The notes beneath the pieces are model-generated. The model worked only from the letters and a program-made list of their open reading frames with translations. It did not search any database and was not told the origin of the DNA. A DNA stretch of 64,000 nt, taken from NCBI GenBank assembly GCA_036345935.2, contig JADWOT020000006.1, forward strand, positions 1,090,221 through 1,154,220, in the 5' to 3' direction. This document shows positions 1 through 12,385 of this stretch, piece by piece. Every line of letters starts with the position of its first letter. Position 1 is the first letter of the stretch. A program made the position numbers and the translations under genes. This DNA comes from Taenia hydatigena. Taxonomy: Eukaryota; Platyhelminthes; Cestoda; Cyclophyllidea; Taeniidae.

Positions 1-400
1 CATTTCCCTTAAGTGTCGGTCTATTCTACGACACAATCAGCACTGCAAACACGTCAAACCTACAGAACTCTTGCCTCACGCAACTGCAAGGTGAAGTGTT
101 GTGAATTCGCCCTACATTTTGTTCATTTTTTAAATAAGTGGAACAAAGTAGCAAAATGGATTGGTGACTGTTTTTGATAAATTAGAAAAGACTATGGTCA
201 ACATGACTTTTGGAGGTAAAAGAGAAGCGAGTTTTTCCGTTTGAATTAGTCGAGAGTGCTTGAGTTCATGCTCGATGGGTTGAACAAAGGAGCAAGGACT
301 ATAAGGAGATTTGGATGCAAGACACGAAATAAAAACATTGCTACGATTTGATGCAGCCTGACAGCAATTGTCTAGGTGATGTTTCAACCCTTCATTTTAG

Positions 401-3400
401 AGGACATTCAAATGCTCCTTCGCCTCAACACGAAGGCCCTTCCAACATTCAGCGCCGCTTTGGTCCTCGTTCCAGCCATGACTATATTCTTTGCCGCCTA
501 TATGCTGGCAATCACAGTTAACTTCGAAGTTGGCCTTTCATTGGGAATTTTGGGCTTATTTACCCAATTTTTCATCCTCCGTACGTACAAATCAAACTTT
601 TCCTATATTTTTAGTCAGATGCATCAAAAGGACGACCCAAGTAACCAGAGAATAGTATTGCTTTTTTCTTTAAATCTCTAGGACATTAATTTAAGGTTGA
701 TAATCGACCCTCCCCCCACCTCACGCCTCATTCCCTCCTATTGAAAGCGCATCTACGATCCTTTTAATTGGACCCGCTAACTTGAATCGTGTTTAGGGAC
801 AAAAAAATTGAGAAGAAAGAAACCATTAGTGCATACTTTGATTAAACAGGCAAATTTTTCACCCAAGCAAAGGCCTGGTATCTACACATAGATGTATGTA
901 CACGCTTGCATGAAAATTATCCGATTAAAAAGGCGTATGACGTGTGTGCGAAAAGGTCATAAAAAGTTGTAAAGCTTAAACAAAAACATGGGCATCACTC
1001 CGCATCCATTCGATCTCACACTTATAAAAGCCGTTTTTATTTAAATAAGTTAGATTTTATTGTAAAAAATAATTCATATTTTTTCTTTTTCAAAACTATG
1101 GAAGTGGCTATCGCGATTGGCAAAAAATGTTTCAATCTGAGGATTGCATGGAACGCCAGTCTCACCCTATCTTCATTTGTGAGACAAGTCAATCTTTTTA
1201 CCAAATTCTTCTTCTGTTTTCCTCGACGGAAATTTAATTCTATGAGTCCTGTGAAGTGAGTCAAATCCAATTATTATACACATCAATGCTTCAGAGAGTG
1301 CTTAGTCTTTTATTTAAAACACGCAACTTCTTGTTAGTCGCCTTATGAAGAGACAGTAAAAAGGTAAAAAAGAAAAGCAATGCAGCATTTTATTGAGTTA
1401 AATTGTTGCGAAGGGATTATGTTTGCAAATGGAAAGATCCTATCTAATCCATCGCGTAATCAGTGCGAACTTCATGACAGGAGTGCCTAGATGGTTTTAT
1501 ATGGCATACCGGCGGCCAATACTGTGGCCTCTAGTCCCAATTTAATGTTTCATCACCACCACCATTATTGCTCTCGCCCCGTAGTTATCCTTCGTGATCA
1601 TTTCCCACCAGTATCGGTATTATGCATTTGCGTGACCTCATACGTTTCATAATCAGTTCTAATTAAGCCGAGAATTGGAGGGAGAGAGAGAAAGAGAGAG
1701 GGAGAGCGGGAACCTTTACTAAAGCTCATGCATACATCTTAAATCGGACCTGATTAAAGGATTTAGAAAGAATGGAAGGGGGAAGGGAAGTGGGCTGCTT
1801 GAGGAACCGCCATCAAGAAAGCAAACTTGGGAGGTAGGACAGAGCTGTGGAGGGATTGCCAATTAGTTTGGTCAGGTGTTTATCGTCTTCTCTTTAAAAA
1901 ATTTGAAGGTTGAAAGGTTCCCATACGCTTTTTTATTTGTAAGGAAAGGCAACTAACTCCTCAACGTCCCATTAAGAAGTCGTTTTGTCTTAAAAAAGCG
2001 ATGCATCATTAGGGTTGGTTTACACGGATGAAGATTTTATCGCAACTCCTGTAGTAGCAGTAGAGCACACTAACAGACACTTTAAAACGTTTCCCATTTT
2101 TTCTCCAAGGTAGACGTCCATCAAGACACAACTACTCTGCTTCACGACTTTCCGGTTTCCGCATGCTCACAATAATAGGGAGCTTAAACAGTAATAAATG
2201 TTAGGCCATCTTGAGGAGAGTGAAATTGGTTATGCTTCCGCCGATGCATCAACTCTCAACTGATTATTTTTTCCTTCCAAAATGTATTTTATCGCTATTT
2301 TATTAACATTCAAGGCCGCACGGAACGCGATCACAGTTGATTATCACCCTACTCAATTGCCTCTTTGAGACGTACACTCTGTGTCATAACTAAAAACTAT
2401 AAATTATTTATTTAAGACTACAAACCGTCAAATATCAAATTTCTCAATCACCCAATACTCCACACCTCATTCTGATCCTTCTCAAATTGATGTGGTTAGC
2501 CATGGAGCGCCAGTACAATCCCGTCGTTGTACGACTGCAGAGATTTATGCATCAGAGTAAATACCCTTGTAAGTAGACTCTTCGTATCTACTTAAAGTGG
2601 ATATGAGTAGTAGATCAGCCGTCTAATTAACTGTTTGTTCCCATGTTTCAGTGTCCACCAAACGAGCCTACAAACGAATCTGTTGTCTACCAGCCTATGT
2701 AGTGGTCAGTATGGTGGGCGTTGCAATTCTCATTGACCTCCTTCTGCTGCGTCTTTTTGATTTCAACGCGATTGCCATGCTCACTGATATGCGAGTTTTG
2801 CCAATTTTTGTGATAATGAGCTCAGTCATTTTCCTCGGTGTCTGTGCCTCCATTCCGTCCCTTGCAAATGCAGCTTTTGCCTACTTCTATCGACCAAAAA
2901 CGCCACTGGTGAAGGCCATTGAGACCTACGCCATGGGGAGCCCTGAAATCCGGGGTAAGCATAAGAAAAGGTCCCCTCTCCTGGATAGCCTAACCGCCAA
3001 ACTTGCCAGTGAAAATAACTCTGCAAAGCCAAATGGAAGTTGCCTTCAAAGCAGCCTAGAAGCAGCTGATGTGCTTCCTCTCACCTCCTCCTGTGAAGTG
3101 GACATTCTAGCCAAAAAGGAGTTCGCCAATATCTGTGACATGCTACACGCCTTCAATTTCTACCTTCAAGACACTGAGCAGACCCGCCTGGTGGTCATGA
3201 TTGATGCCACAGAGTCCACTTCGGCCGTACAACTTGCTGGTGTATTCTACCAAGTCCACAGTCTTTTGCTCACTCAGCCACATGCACCTATCGCCTTTGT
3301 CATTGCTACCAATGTTGCCGTGAGTTACCTTAACAACCTCAAGTTCAACAAACTACTTTTAACTCATTTAAGTAGTTTTACGCAACCAATTACATGAATG

Positions 3401-6400
3401 ACGACACCTTTTAAAGAGAGAGCGCTTTTCATTCAATTATGTATTATTTTGATTCCATAAATATTTTACCACTTAGAGAATGGAGAACCCGCATTGTCAA
3501 CCACTCAACCAAACAAAATCATGCCATTGAAAAGATTAAACAAGCAGAATTATAACATTTTTCAATTCCACACGTCCCAGTTACCAAGGCATCAATTTTT
3601 GTTGTAATCAGGGTCTTGATTCGGTTCGCTCCACTAGTAATGGATAATACCGACTGAAGTAGGCAAGTGATTTTGACATTTGACACGCGACTGAAAACAT
3701 CCGGTCCTGTTTCACTTAGACCCTATGAAGGTCAAGTGGAGGTCATGTCTTGACACGCCTAAAACATAAGGGGCGAAAGTGGAAGGCAAAAACTGATCCA
3801 CTTTATGGCCGGCCAAGTCGTAATAAGTATTTCTTATGTAAAACGTCTCCGTTACTGATAGGCATTTCTGACAGCGCATTTTTACACCAGCCAACTGACC
3901 TTTGACTGTTGATCACATAATGGGAGTCTTCTCCTCAGGTAAACGAAGAGACTACGAATTTTTCATTCGTAAACAGCCTGATTGCCCCTGTTATGGTTTC
4001 AAAACTGAGTTATCAGACGTAAAAGACTGCAATGTTGACGTCCCAATTTTCCGATAGGCAACTGTAATCAGGGGATATGGCATGTGCATGAATGTGGCGA
4101 CTAGACTAGCATAGGGAACGCCCAATTCCACGTAAATGGCTGACCTTAATCTCTCTGTCAATGATGTTGACCGTTTAGGAGAAAGTGGATGCACGAGAAG
4201 CAGTCGCAAAACGCTTCCTAGGGTCGCAGAAGACCCCCATCAACCTCGTCAAGTTGGGCGAAGACAATTTGAGGGTTTTTAAAATGACTACCTTGACATC
4301 ATCAAAGGAGGAAATAAGTTGCCTTTTCCCTTTACAAATCAGGCCTTTTATGAGAAGTCTTTGAGTGCACCTCGTCCAAATGGCACCGTCTTCCAAGAGA
4401 GCCAATCAGAAGAACCCAGTGAGGCTCTCAGTCTCCTTCGAGGCATTGCAGATTGCAATCATCTCGTCCTCTTCAGCGTTCAACTACCCATCTTCCTGGA
4501 CGCAGCTACCATTAGCACAAACTCCTCCATGCTACGACGGCTTTCTGGGGCCCAGAATCTCTGCACCCTCCTCCAAAATTTTGCCAACACCACACCAATT
4601 TCCCCGCACTTGTCAACTGTCCTGCCAGAAGACTATGGAAATGGGGAGCAGTTTCAAATAAATCGCTCAAAAATAAGTATCGGAAGTACTGCTGGTCAAA
4701 TTAACCGGGCCTATACCTCCGCTGAGGTAAGGATATCCTACTTACAGTTGGGAAGCATCCATTTCTCCTGCTTAAACACAACTACGCAGCTTCAAAGTAC
4801 CTACGAGTAGCATTTTGTTTGGAGGACATCTCAAGAAGTCAGATGTTAGAGTAGAATCATCGTAGCCTTCAATACAATGCGATTCCACCGCTGCACGGGG
4901 TGGAGAGCGCCGCTTTTAAAGCCCCACAGTCCTGGTTTGAATGATAGGCAAGAAATTAATCCACATTGAAGTACTTTCAGTAGGTATAAAGTACAAATTA
5001 CTGGATATTGCTATAGTTTCTATCAAAAGTACACTTTTCTTTTATCACTCCACTCTAAACGAAACTTGTGCAATTATTCCTTCTGCTGCTACTGCTGCTG
5101 CTGCTGCCGCCGCCGCCGCCGTTGCCGCCGCTGCTTTTAGTGATGCGGTTCCGCCTCCCTAATGATAGTCCTCTCTCCTGCGATTAAGTAGCGATTCTAA
5201 AAGCTAAATATTTTTCATGTACCAATGCACAATTCTGAAATTCCCTGTGTTTCAGATGGATGGCTGAGAGGGTGTGAGACATAAACGCTAATATTGAGGT
5301 CTCCAAGTGGAAGCACATTTGCATCGCGTGGTAAAAGTAGAAGTGATGAGGGCGTTTAAGTGATCCTGTTTAATTTAATTTTGACTAGGAACTTGGCCTT
5401 GCCTCAAGGGAAGCCGTTAGCGAGCCGTCAACGGTTACTAGAGCGGCTCCATCCAACACAAGTTTGAGCGCTCAACAGCAACAACAGCAACTACTAAAAC
5501 ACCAGTCTGACAGTAGTAGTACAGCTCCAGCTCTGGTGAAAAATGTAAACACCTCAAGAATGACCTCAACGAGGGCAGGAGCCAAGGGAATTGCCGAGAT
5601 ATTCCTTGCCAATGAGGAGATGGCCGATCTTAATGTGCCCGTCATCCGAACTCTGGTGGCTGAGACTGCCTTTACAAGTAAGAAGTCTTTAGATTAAAAA
5701 TTTTATCAAAAAATTGAATGATGTGCAAAATAATGGACATGGAATGAAGAGCGTGAGGTTATCATTGTCATGATTGACATGAACGATGGCTTGACAACCG
5801 AGTGGACATCCACACCATCTAGGAAGAGAACGTCTGGGAAAATACCAAGCAGCGGATGCTGTAAGCCATGCAGTAACTGACGACAAATAGCAAACATGGA
5901 AGATTATGAACTTGATGGCATAAAGACAACCTTAGACGCCTAAAACCACAATTCGGATCCTTGAGAAGACAGGCACTTCACCCTTTTCCCTTGACCAATC
6001 CTTCCTACTCCCACGGCGGTACTTCTCCAGATGGTGAATGTCACCTCCTCTTAGTATCGCACAATCTCATGTAAAATAAACAATTCTAAGTTGGATACAG
6101 AGGTTCGGTTGTTTGAATACACTCGTCTTGTGTAACAATTTAAGGCGACTTAGAAAATTCGAAGAATTCACTGAAAGTTGTCGATGTGTGGAAGAACTTG
6201 GAAGGCTATTAACGTTGCCATGGCAAATCGCTTCCACACGGAAGACTAGGCTCTGGAGATTGAAGTTTCCAGGAGGAGGGAAAAAAATCAAGTGAGAATA
6301 GGCGATCATTTTGATTCCATTAAGTCACTTTACGAGTTCAATGAATGTGGACAGGGTAAAATAACAGAAACGTCGAGATTTAGGATTTGAATTCGCAAAA

Positions 6401-6687
6401 AAACCGAACCTTCCACAATTTCCTCCTTCATTCTTTTTTGTCTTTTGTGCTTGGGACAGGAATTTTTCCAGAGTCAAACTGTCTTGCGGTAATGCTTGTA
6501 TACATTACCCAACTGTGGGCACTGCAAATTACTGAGGCGAAGCATTTTGCTGCTTGATTCTTATCACCACTTCGCACACGCGAGCCAGAGAGCCTCCAGT
6601 TTAACCATGAGATGGCTTTCCACCGCAATGATTATCATAATTATCTAATTGTAACGAACTTCCAGTGAGCTTCTTTTTCCTTAAACC

Positions 6688-6721
<34 letters not shown>

Positions 6722-9700
6722 TCGTGCCACCCTCCACCCCAATTTTTCTGCGCGTATACTCGCAAATAGAGCGGTTGGTTGAATAACCGCCTTAAAGCCA
6801 AAAAACTCACCGATTAGAGGCACTGTACACCGCATAACATTTAAAAGAAGGGCTGAGTGGAGCCTACTTGGAGCTGTAAGACAAATTATTTGTCATCTTT
6901 TTGGCTAGTAAGTAGGATAGGTAAAGTTGTGACCTCTTCAGCGACTTTGTGAGGGAATAGGACGTTAGTTAGACGTAAGGAACTGGAAGATATTCTATTT
7001 TGGTAAGCGATTGACTCTAAGCATAGAGGAGAGCCGAGGGACTGCCTTGACTGCCTTGGGGAGCATTATTGCTGTATGTGGACAATAAACGACACTGCTA
7101 TGGTTTTGAGTGTTCCTCGTGCTTTCTGCAGCTATTTTTGGTTTCGGTGTGAGTTGTAGCTGAAGTACTTGAAAGAAGTGTAATTAGCCTGGGGACAGTA
7201 GCGTGGGATTACTTTCCTTCGCAGGAGAAAAAGGAAAGCCTCTCACAATGTGTTACTTAATTTGTGACGTTTTAAGTGACCTGTCTGAGCAATCAGTGGC
7301 TTCGTAGATAACACTCTTCACGGGCACTTTCTTTGTTCCTTATCTTGGACCAAGTCTACCTTCACTACAAACACTCAATCAATTTCCCCGGTTCTACACA
7401 TTCAACTGAAGCCGTGGGAAACTAAAACAATGGCTAATTCCATTCTTCACCAATCTGACTGGTCTTGATTACTTTCGATGAAATTGGGACAAAACATCGC
7501 CCCCTGAAAGTCTTTGATTTTCTCAGTCTTTTACTTTCCCTACCCTTCTAATAGCAATCGCACAAGCAACTTAAACCCTAATCACCAACAACATTCAAAG
7601 ATTAGTTTGTTTTGCCATCGCTAACTCGTTTCCATCCCTTTCCAGGCCGTCTGCTTAAACAAAGTTCTACATCTATCTCAATTAAGCAGTTGGTTAACTG
7701 GATCTTACTGACCCAGCACTGGCCATTCCACATGTCCTGGCTAATGGTCCTACTGGAGAAAGAACAAGACGGCCCTTTTACTGAAGGAACCACCCAAACA
7801 GCCGTCTCTTCTCCAAATCGGGGGCACAAGGATGCGCTTCTGAGGTTGGTAAAAAAGGTAGAGGAACCTATCTCTTATGTTTGATTTAGCGATTCACCCA
7901 TCTGGAATAATCACATGGGGGGAAATTGTTAAAAATGACCTTCTCCATCCAAGTACAAAATCCCCACCATTAGAGATAATGGGAATTTCGAAGAGCCACC
8001 CATCAACGACTTTGACAATGAATAAGTTAAAACAAAATTACACAAGATTGGATTCTCAAAATCGCTTCCAAGCTGTAAGTTAAAAAATGATTTAAAAGTC
8101 TGAAATTACATTTTTTAGACAAGACTTGAGTGCAATCATGCAAACCTAATTTCTTGCCTCACTTATGTTCTATGGCAGTTTTGTTTATTTCCTTTGACAG
8201 TTTTACTGATGTGGCAGTAAATAATACATTCTTGACTTGCTCAGACATGAGTCCAAATAAACATATTTCTTTTTTCGTGGTACCGGGCAATTTATCAAAT
8301 TATCTTACAAACATACGAAGGACTTCGACATAAAAATATCGTAAAATTTCAAACTACTGCCGTATCTGATTTATCCAATAACTCCCATCTAGAGCGAATG
8401 AGTGAGTGAGCGAGTCTTAATACTGATACTTGCACCTCTAATCCCTCACCTTTTAGGCTTTGGAAGAGGTTTCCGCTTTGCCACCTATTGGTTCCATTCT
8501 CTCGGGAGACGACCGCGATCCAGCCAAATTGCTTCATTTTATTAGAGACCAAGTTGATTGCCACTACTCTCTTGTTGATCTCAAACACCTCGTGGATAAT
8601 AGCCTTTTTCTGAGCCCAATATTTCGGGTGTGCGTTAAAGGCGAGTTCTTGACGGACTTTTGTTTCAATTAAGAGAATTTGATATTTGATGCCTATAAAG
8701 ACACTTTACTTGGCGAGACGAGAAATAAGTCCCGTAAACCTAAAAATTGAGAGGTAAAGCAAAGTGCTGTGGGGCTATATATAAATTAAAAGCATTTCAA
8801 AATCTTCGTTTCTATGCATTTTGATTGCATAAAATGAACAAACTTCATTAAAATAAAGGCGCCTTTTGAATTAACGTTTAGGCCTTATGTTTCTATTTTG
8901 TCCTAAGGTAACATAAACAGTAGAATTTTTAAACAAGGCAATTTGTCCACCACCCACAGAGCGGAAAAATGCAGCCTATGCTTCACTGCATTGGGCTAGA
9001 AATCATGTTTCCATTCCATTGTAAAAGATGAAGTAAAGAGAGGATTCTTGAGTACATAAATAGATGGGTACATTTTATTCGCTACTTTTTTCTTTTCCCT
9101 TGTGTTATTCGTTAACTTTCGTTTTAATTGCAGTATTTTGATAAGGCCTGCTTCATATTTACGAGAGTTCTGAGCAGATGCGTTTTTTGGTTTTCATCGG
9201 TTACAGAAATACGCAATTTCTACTTCGGAGCAGTTAGTGGTGATGGTGAAGCTGTCAAAATGGAGCGCAATCTCTCAACATCCAGGAGTGTGGTCACCAC
9301 CGCCAAACCGCATGAGGCAAGACGCAGCTTTTACGCGGCAGCGCCAATGCCACAGTCTTTTGACACGTTGCCTCAATGCCTTGAATCCGATTACAATGGT
9401 CGATCAAGGGGTGGAGGAGAAGGAGGAGGAGGAGGAGGAGGAGGAGGAGGTGTGGGGGTAGCAGAAGGAAGAGGAGGAGGCGGAGGCGGAGGTGGAGGCG
9501 AAGGTGGAGGAGGACCTCAAAATGACTCCTCAGGCGACACGCGCTCCCCTCTGCCAGTATCGGTTGATTCTGAGCCCCTTGAAAAGGGTCTCTGCTACGC
9601 GAACCCATTCAACCTCCCTATTGTCGCACCGTGTCCTATACGACTCAAGGTTGGGCGTTATTTTACAATGAGAAATTGTTTAAAATATTCATTATACCGC

Positions 9701-12004
9701 TCCACCTTACCTACATGATTCTTTAAAAAGTTTTGTGTTAATCTAACTCCAGTTAGAAAATCGAGTTGTGTGTAAGTGAAAGAATAAGAGATAAGTCAAA
9801 ATCTGCTTTTATTTTTAATGTAGAGGACATTTCTCGTTCACTTGTGTACTGGTAAAAGAATGTTATGCTTTATTTCTTGCATAATTACGTCAATGAAATG
9901 CAAAAAATGAGAATGAAACAGCATCCTTTCCCCTTCCTTTTTACCTCCTCCTCCTCCTCCTCCTCCTCCTCCTCCTCCTCCTCCTCCTCCTCCTCCTCCT
10001 CCTCCTCCTCCTCCTCCTCCTCCTCCTCCTCCTCCTCCTCCTCCTCCTCCTCCTCCTCCTCCTCCTCCTCCTCCTCCTCCTCCTCCTCTCCTCCTCCTCC
10101 TCCTCCTCCTCCTCCCCCTCCTCCTCCTCCTCCCCCTCATAATCTTCCCTCTCGCTCTCCCTTGCTAGCAAAAGTTGAGGCTTCGCCACTGGTCAGCTTT
10201 GCACGATGCATAGCATGGGGTAGTGTCATATTGTGCCATATGTGGGCTCAAAATCACACTCAATTTACGAGTGCCTACAACACAAACCAAGTCAATGGAA
10301 TGATATTCACCAGAAATCTCACTATATTACGCTTTAGCGTGACATCCCACTCAATTCCACCTCCCCGCTCTTTTCGTAACCTAGAAGTTATAATCTAAAA
10401 GCATTTGACCGCAGTTACTAACCCTACACAAACATTCAACTTTTGGGTAATTCAATCGTGCAAAAAACTGCCTTTAAAATGTTCTGATTGCTGGTATTAA
10501 AAGAAATCCAGGAATAAGACCTCTTCTACTCTTGTGTAATGTTGACCAATCAGAAATCAGGCTACTTTTAAAATCATTTTCACTAACTAAAATAGGGCAC
10601 ATTCCACGGTGCGTGTATTTCCTGATAATTTTTTGCTTCATATTTGTTTTTCAGTGTAGCATACCAGTGGTGGAATTGAGCAAGATGAATGTGGATGACG
10701 TTTGTATGCTCCTATCTGCCATCTCTGATTTACCACCGAGTAATTGCTCCTCCTATCAAATGCAAATTCGTCGTCAAAACATCAACGGTCAGGTGTTGTC
10801 AGTCTGTGATCTCGCCAAGCTACGCACTGAATTGCAAATGAGTTTTGGAGATTGGCAACTTTTTAACACCTTCGTTATGTACCTTCGCGGTGTTGAAGCT
10901 AGTCTAGCCGATCAATCAAGAAACAGTCAGACAGCCAGTTTTGTAGGTGATGTAAAATCGCCTCATGGATCACTGGCAGTGTCCTCACCATATCCTTATT
11001 CACAAGTCCTTGTCTCTCCATCTCCGTTTGTCTTTTCCAATGAACAGTCACAGGCACGAGGAAAGAATGTGCTCGATGTGCCTGTACTAGTTCAACAGGT
11101 GCCTATTGAAAGCACTTTAGCAAACATACGTCATAACACCGATCGTACGACCAGTGATTTCTCTTTTGGTAGCGGAACAGACGAATTAGAATTGGCCTGG
11201 CGTCGCGATGCTAAACCGGATTCTCTGAACGGAAATTCAAAGCACCAACACGTCAATAAGGACTTGACTTCACGACAAGGAAATGCCATTTGGATGGAAT
11301 CCCTCGATCGACTTAGTAAATCCACACATGATCTTCGTTCTGCAAATACCTCTAGACGATCCCAGGGACGTCATGTCTCATCCAAAAGTGGAGGAAAACG
11401 TCTTGAACGAAACTCTAGAAAGTCAGAAAAACAAGTACCGACACCACTGTTTCACTCCGTATCCAGTGCTCCAGACCATTTGGTGCAGATGGTTCCTGCT
11501 TACATCTCAAGAGCCCCAGATTCCAGTGGTGTTATTCCAGTGTGGTATCCCACTCTTCCATGCGTGGGTGAAACTAGCAAACTACAACAACCATTAAAAA
11601 CAACCGAAGAATACTCCTCTGAATCGTCCAGTGTCTCCATGGATGGTACCTATGACTTTCCAAGTGAATACTCAAGCGGAGACCGCCATAGTCAACAGAG
11701 ACACGTGTATCGTCGACAGTGTCCGGCTAATTGCCCGCATGGCCACAGAGAGCGTCGAAGAAGGGGAAAATCTTTGAGATCCAGTAGATCAACCAATCGT
11801 GCAGCACAACGTAATTCCAGTCGCAAGAGTTCTATGGGTCGATGCAGTCAAAAAAGTGCCGAAGGTTGCACCTGTGATTACTTCCTCTATGAAGGAGACC
11901 AATCGGCTAGAAGTAGTACTACTGTCAATCCCTGGGCAACTCGTTCTCCCCGAAAAATATCCTCCCCTGATCTTTCTGATATTGAAGCCATGACAAGTAG
12001 TTAG
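401..12004 (+). CDS. KIDINS220: KIDINS220/ARMS-like ankyrin-repeat KAP-NTPase scaffold, 5'-truncated by window edge
   Basis: Exons read by phase: 401-580, 2417-2568, 2652-3319, 4343-4726, 5389-5677, 7646-7848 (or 7857), 8457-8627, 9134-9649, 10655-12004 (stop TAG). KIDINS220 is a four-pass membrane scaffold for neurotrophin and Rho signalling with N-terminal ankyrin repeats, a KAP P-loop NTPase domain and a C-terminal SAM-like region. Seen here: two hydrophobic segments in exon 401-580 and two in exon 2652-3319, the Walker-B-like RLVVMIDATES, the VQLPIFL block, the SWLMVLLEKE block (7646-7848) and the KAP-interacting/SAM-like QNINGQVL...MSFGDWQLF block in the last exon. Ankyrin repeats and Walker A must lie upstream of the window. 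Phases of 580 and 2417 do not join, so a small exon between them is unplaced. Exon 9134-9649 carries a poly-Gly run, and its donor and that of 8627 are weak. The last exon has an Arg/Ser-rich tail. Identification is firm, exact borders less so. Confidence 0.88.
5083..5143 (+). repeat. GCT/GCC trinucleotide tract in a KIDINS220 intron
   Basis: An imperfect run of GCT then GCC triplets sits in the intron between exons 4343-4726 and 5389-5677. It would read as poly-alanine in one frame, but it lies outside the phase-consistent exons. Confidence 0.8.
6689..6720 (+). repeat. (TC)n dinucleotide microsatellite
   Basis: About 15 uninterrupted TC units within the 5678-7645 intron of the KIDINS220 homolog. 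Nothing else recognisable was seen in this 2 kb intron. Confidence 0.9.
9411..9515 (+). repeat. (GGA)n-type purine tract coding for poly-glycine in KIDINS220 exon
   Basis: About 100 bases of GGA/GGC/GGT triplets, read in frame as Gly-rich sequence with a few Glu, Val and Ala. It lies inside exon 9134-9649. Such a run is not a standard part of KIDINS220 and probably arose by repeat expansion. Confidence 0.85.
9944..10138 (+). repeat. Long (CTC/TCC)n polypyrimidine microsatellite
   Basis: Nearly 200 bases of almost pure CTC triplets with three small interruptions near the right end. It lies in the KIDINS220 intron 9650-10654. The strand asymmetry (all pyrimidine on +, all purine on -) gives spurious poly-Ser, poly-Arg and poly-Gly frames that are not genes. 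Confidence 0.95.
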
Positions 12005-12379
12005 CCATGGTTAGATTTTACATTACCAGACCTCTCAATCTCTCTCTCTCTCTCTTCCCTCTCCTATCCAACTTATTGTAGATAAGACGTAATTGTAGTA
12101 GCCTTCCCGACTATAAATAATGTATGTACAAGTCTCCTCTCTCCAATCCATTGATGTGATGTACAAGAGCTTTGTTTGTTTCTCTCCTCCTTTCCGTTCA
12201 CTTTCTCTAGATTACCGCAAACGCATGTTGACCAACACCTTGTTGACACTTACCTCACTTCTAACTTTCTTCCTCCTAATCAACTGTATACATGTCCATG
12301 CCATTCAAAAAAACAAAACCACCAAAGTATAATCAATCTGTAAATGGCACAACTCTAGGAAAGTGAAAGTGAAAGAGTG

Positions 12380-12385
12380 AATAAA
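12380..12385 (+). promoter_or_regulatory. Poly(A) signal AATAAA of the KIDINS220 homolog
   Basis: AATAAA lies about 375 bases after the stop codon, giving a plausible 3' UTR that contains a short (TC)n run near 12040. Confidence 0.5.

Noticed and set aside
4365..4661. Second plus-strand frame over KIDINS220 exon 4343-4726
   Set aside because: The alternative frame lacks the VQLPIFL homology block; the other frame has correct phase at both ends.
9838..10398. Long open frames of poly-Ser, poly-Gly and poly-Arg on both strands
   Set aside because: They are produced by the CTC/GGA triplet microsatellite, which is open in all frames; the region lies within an intron of the KIDINS220 homolog.
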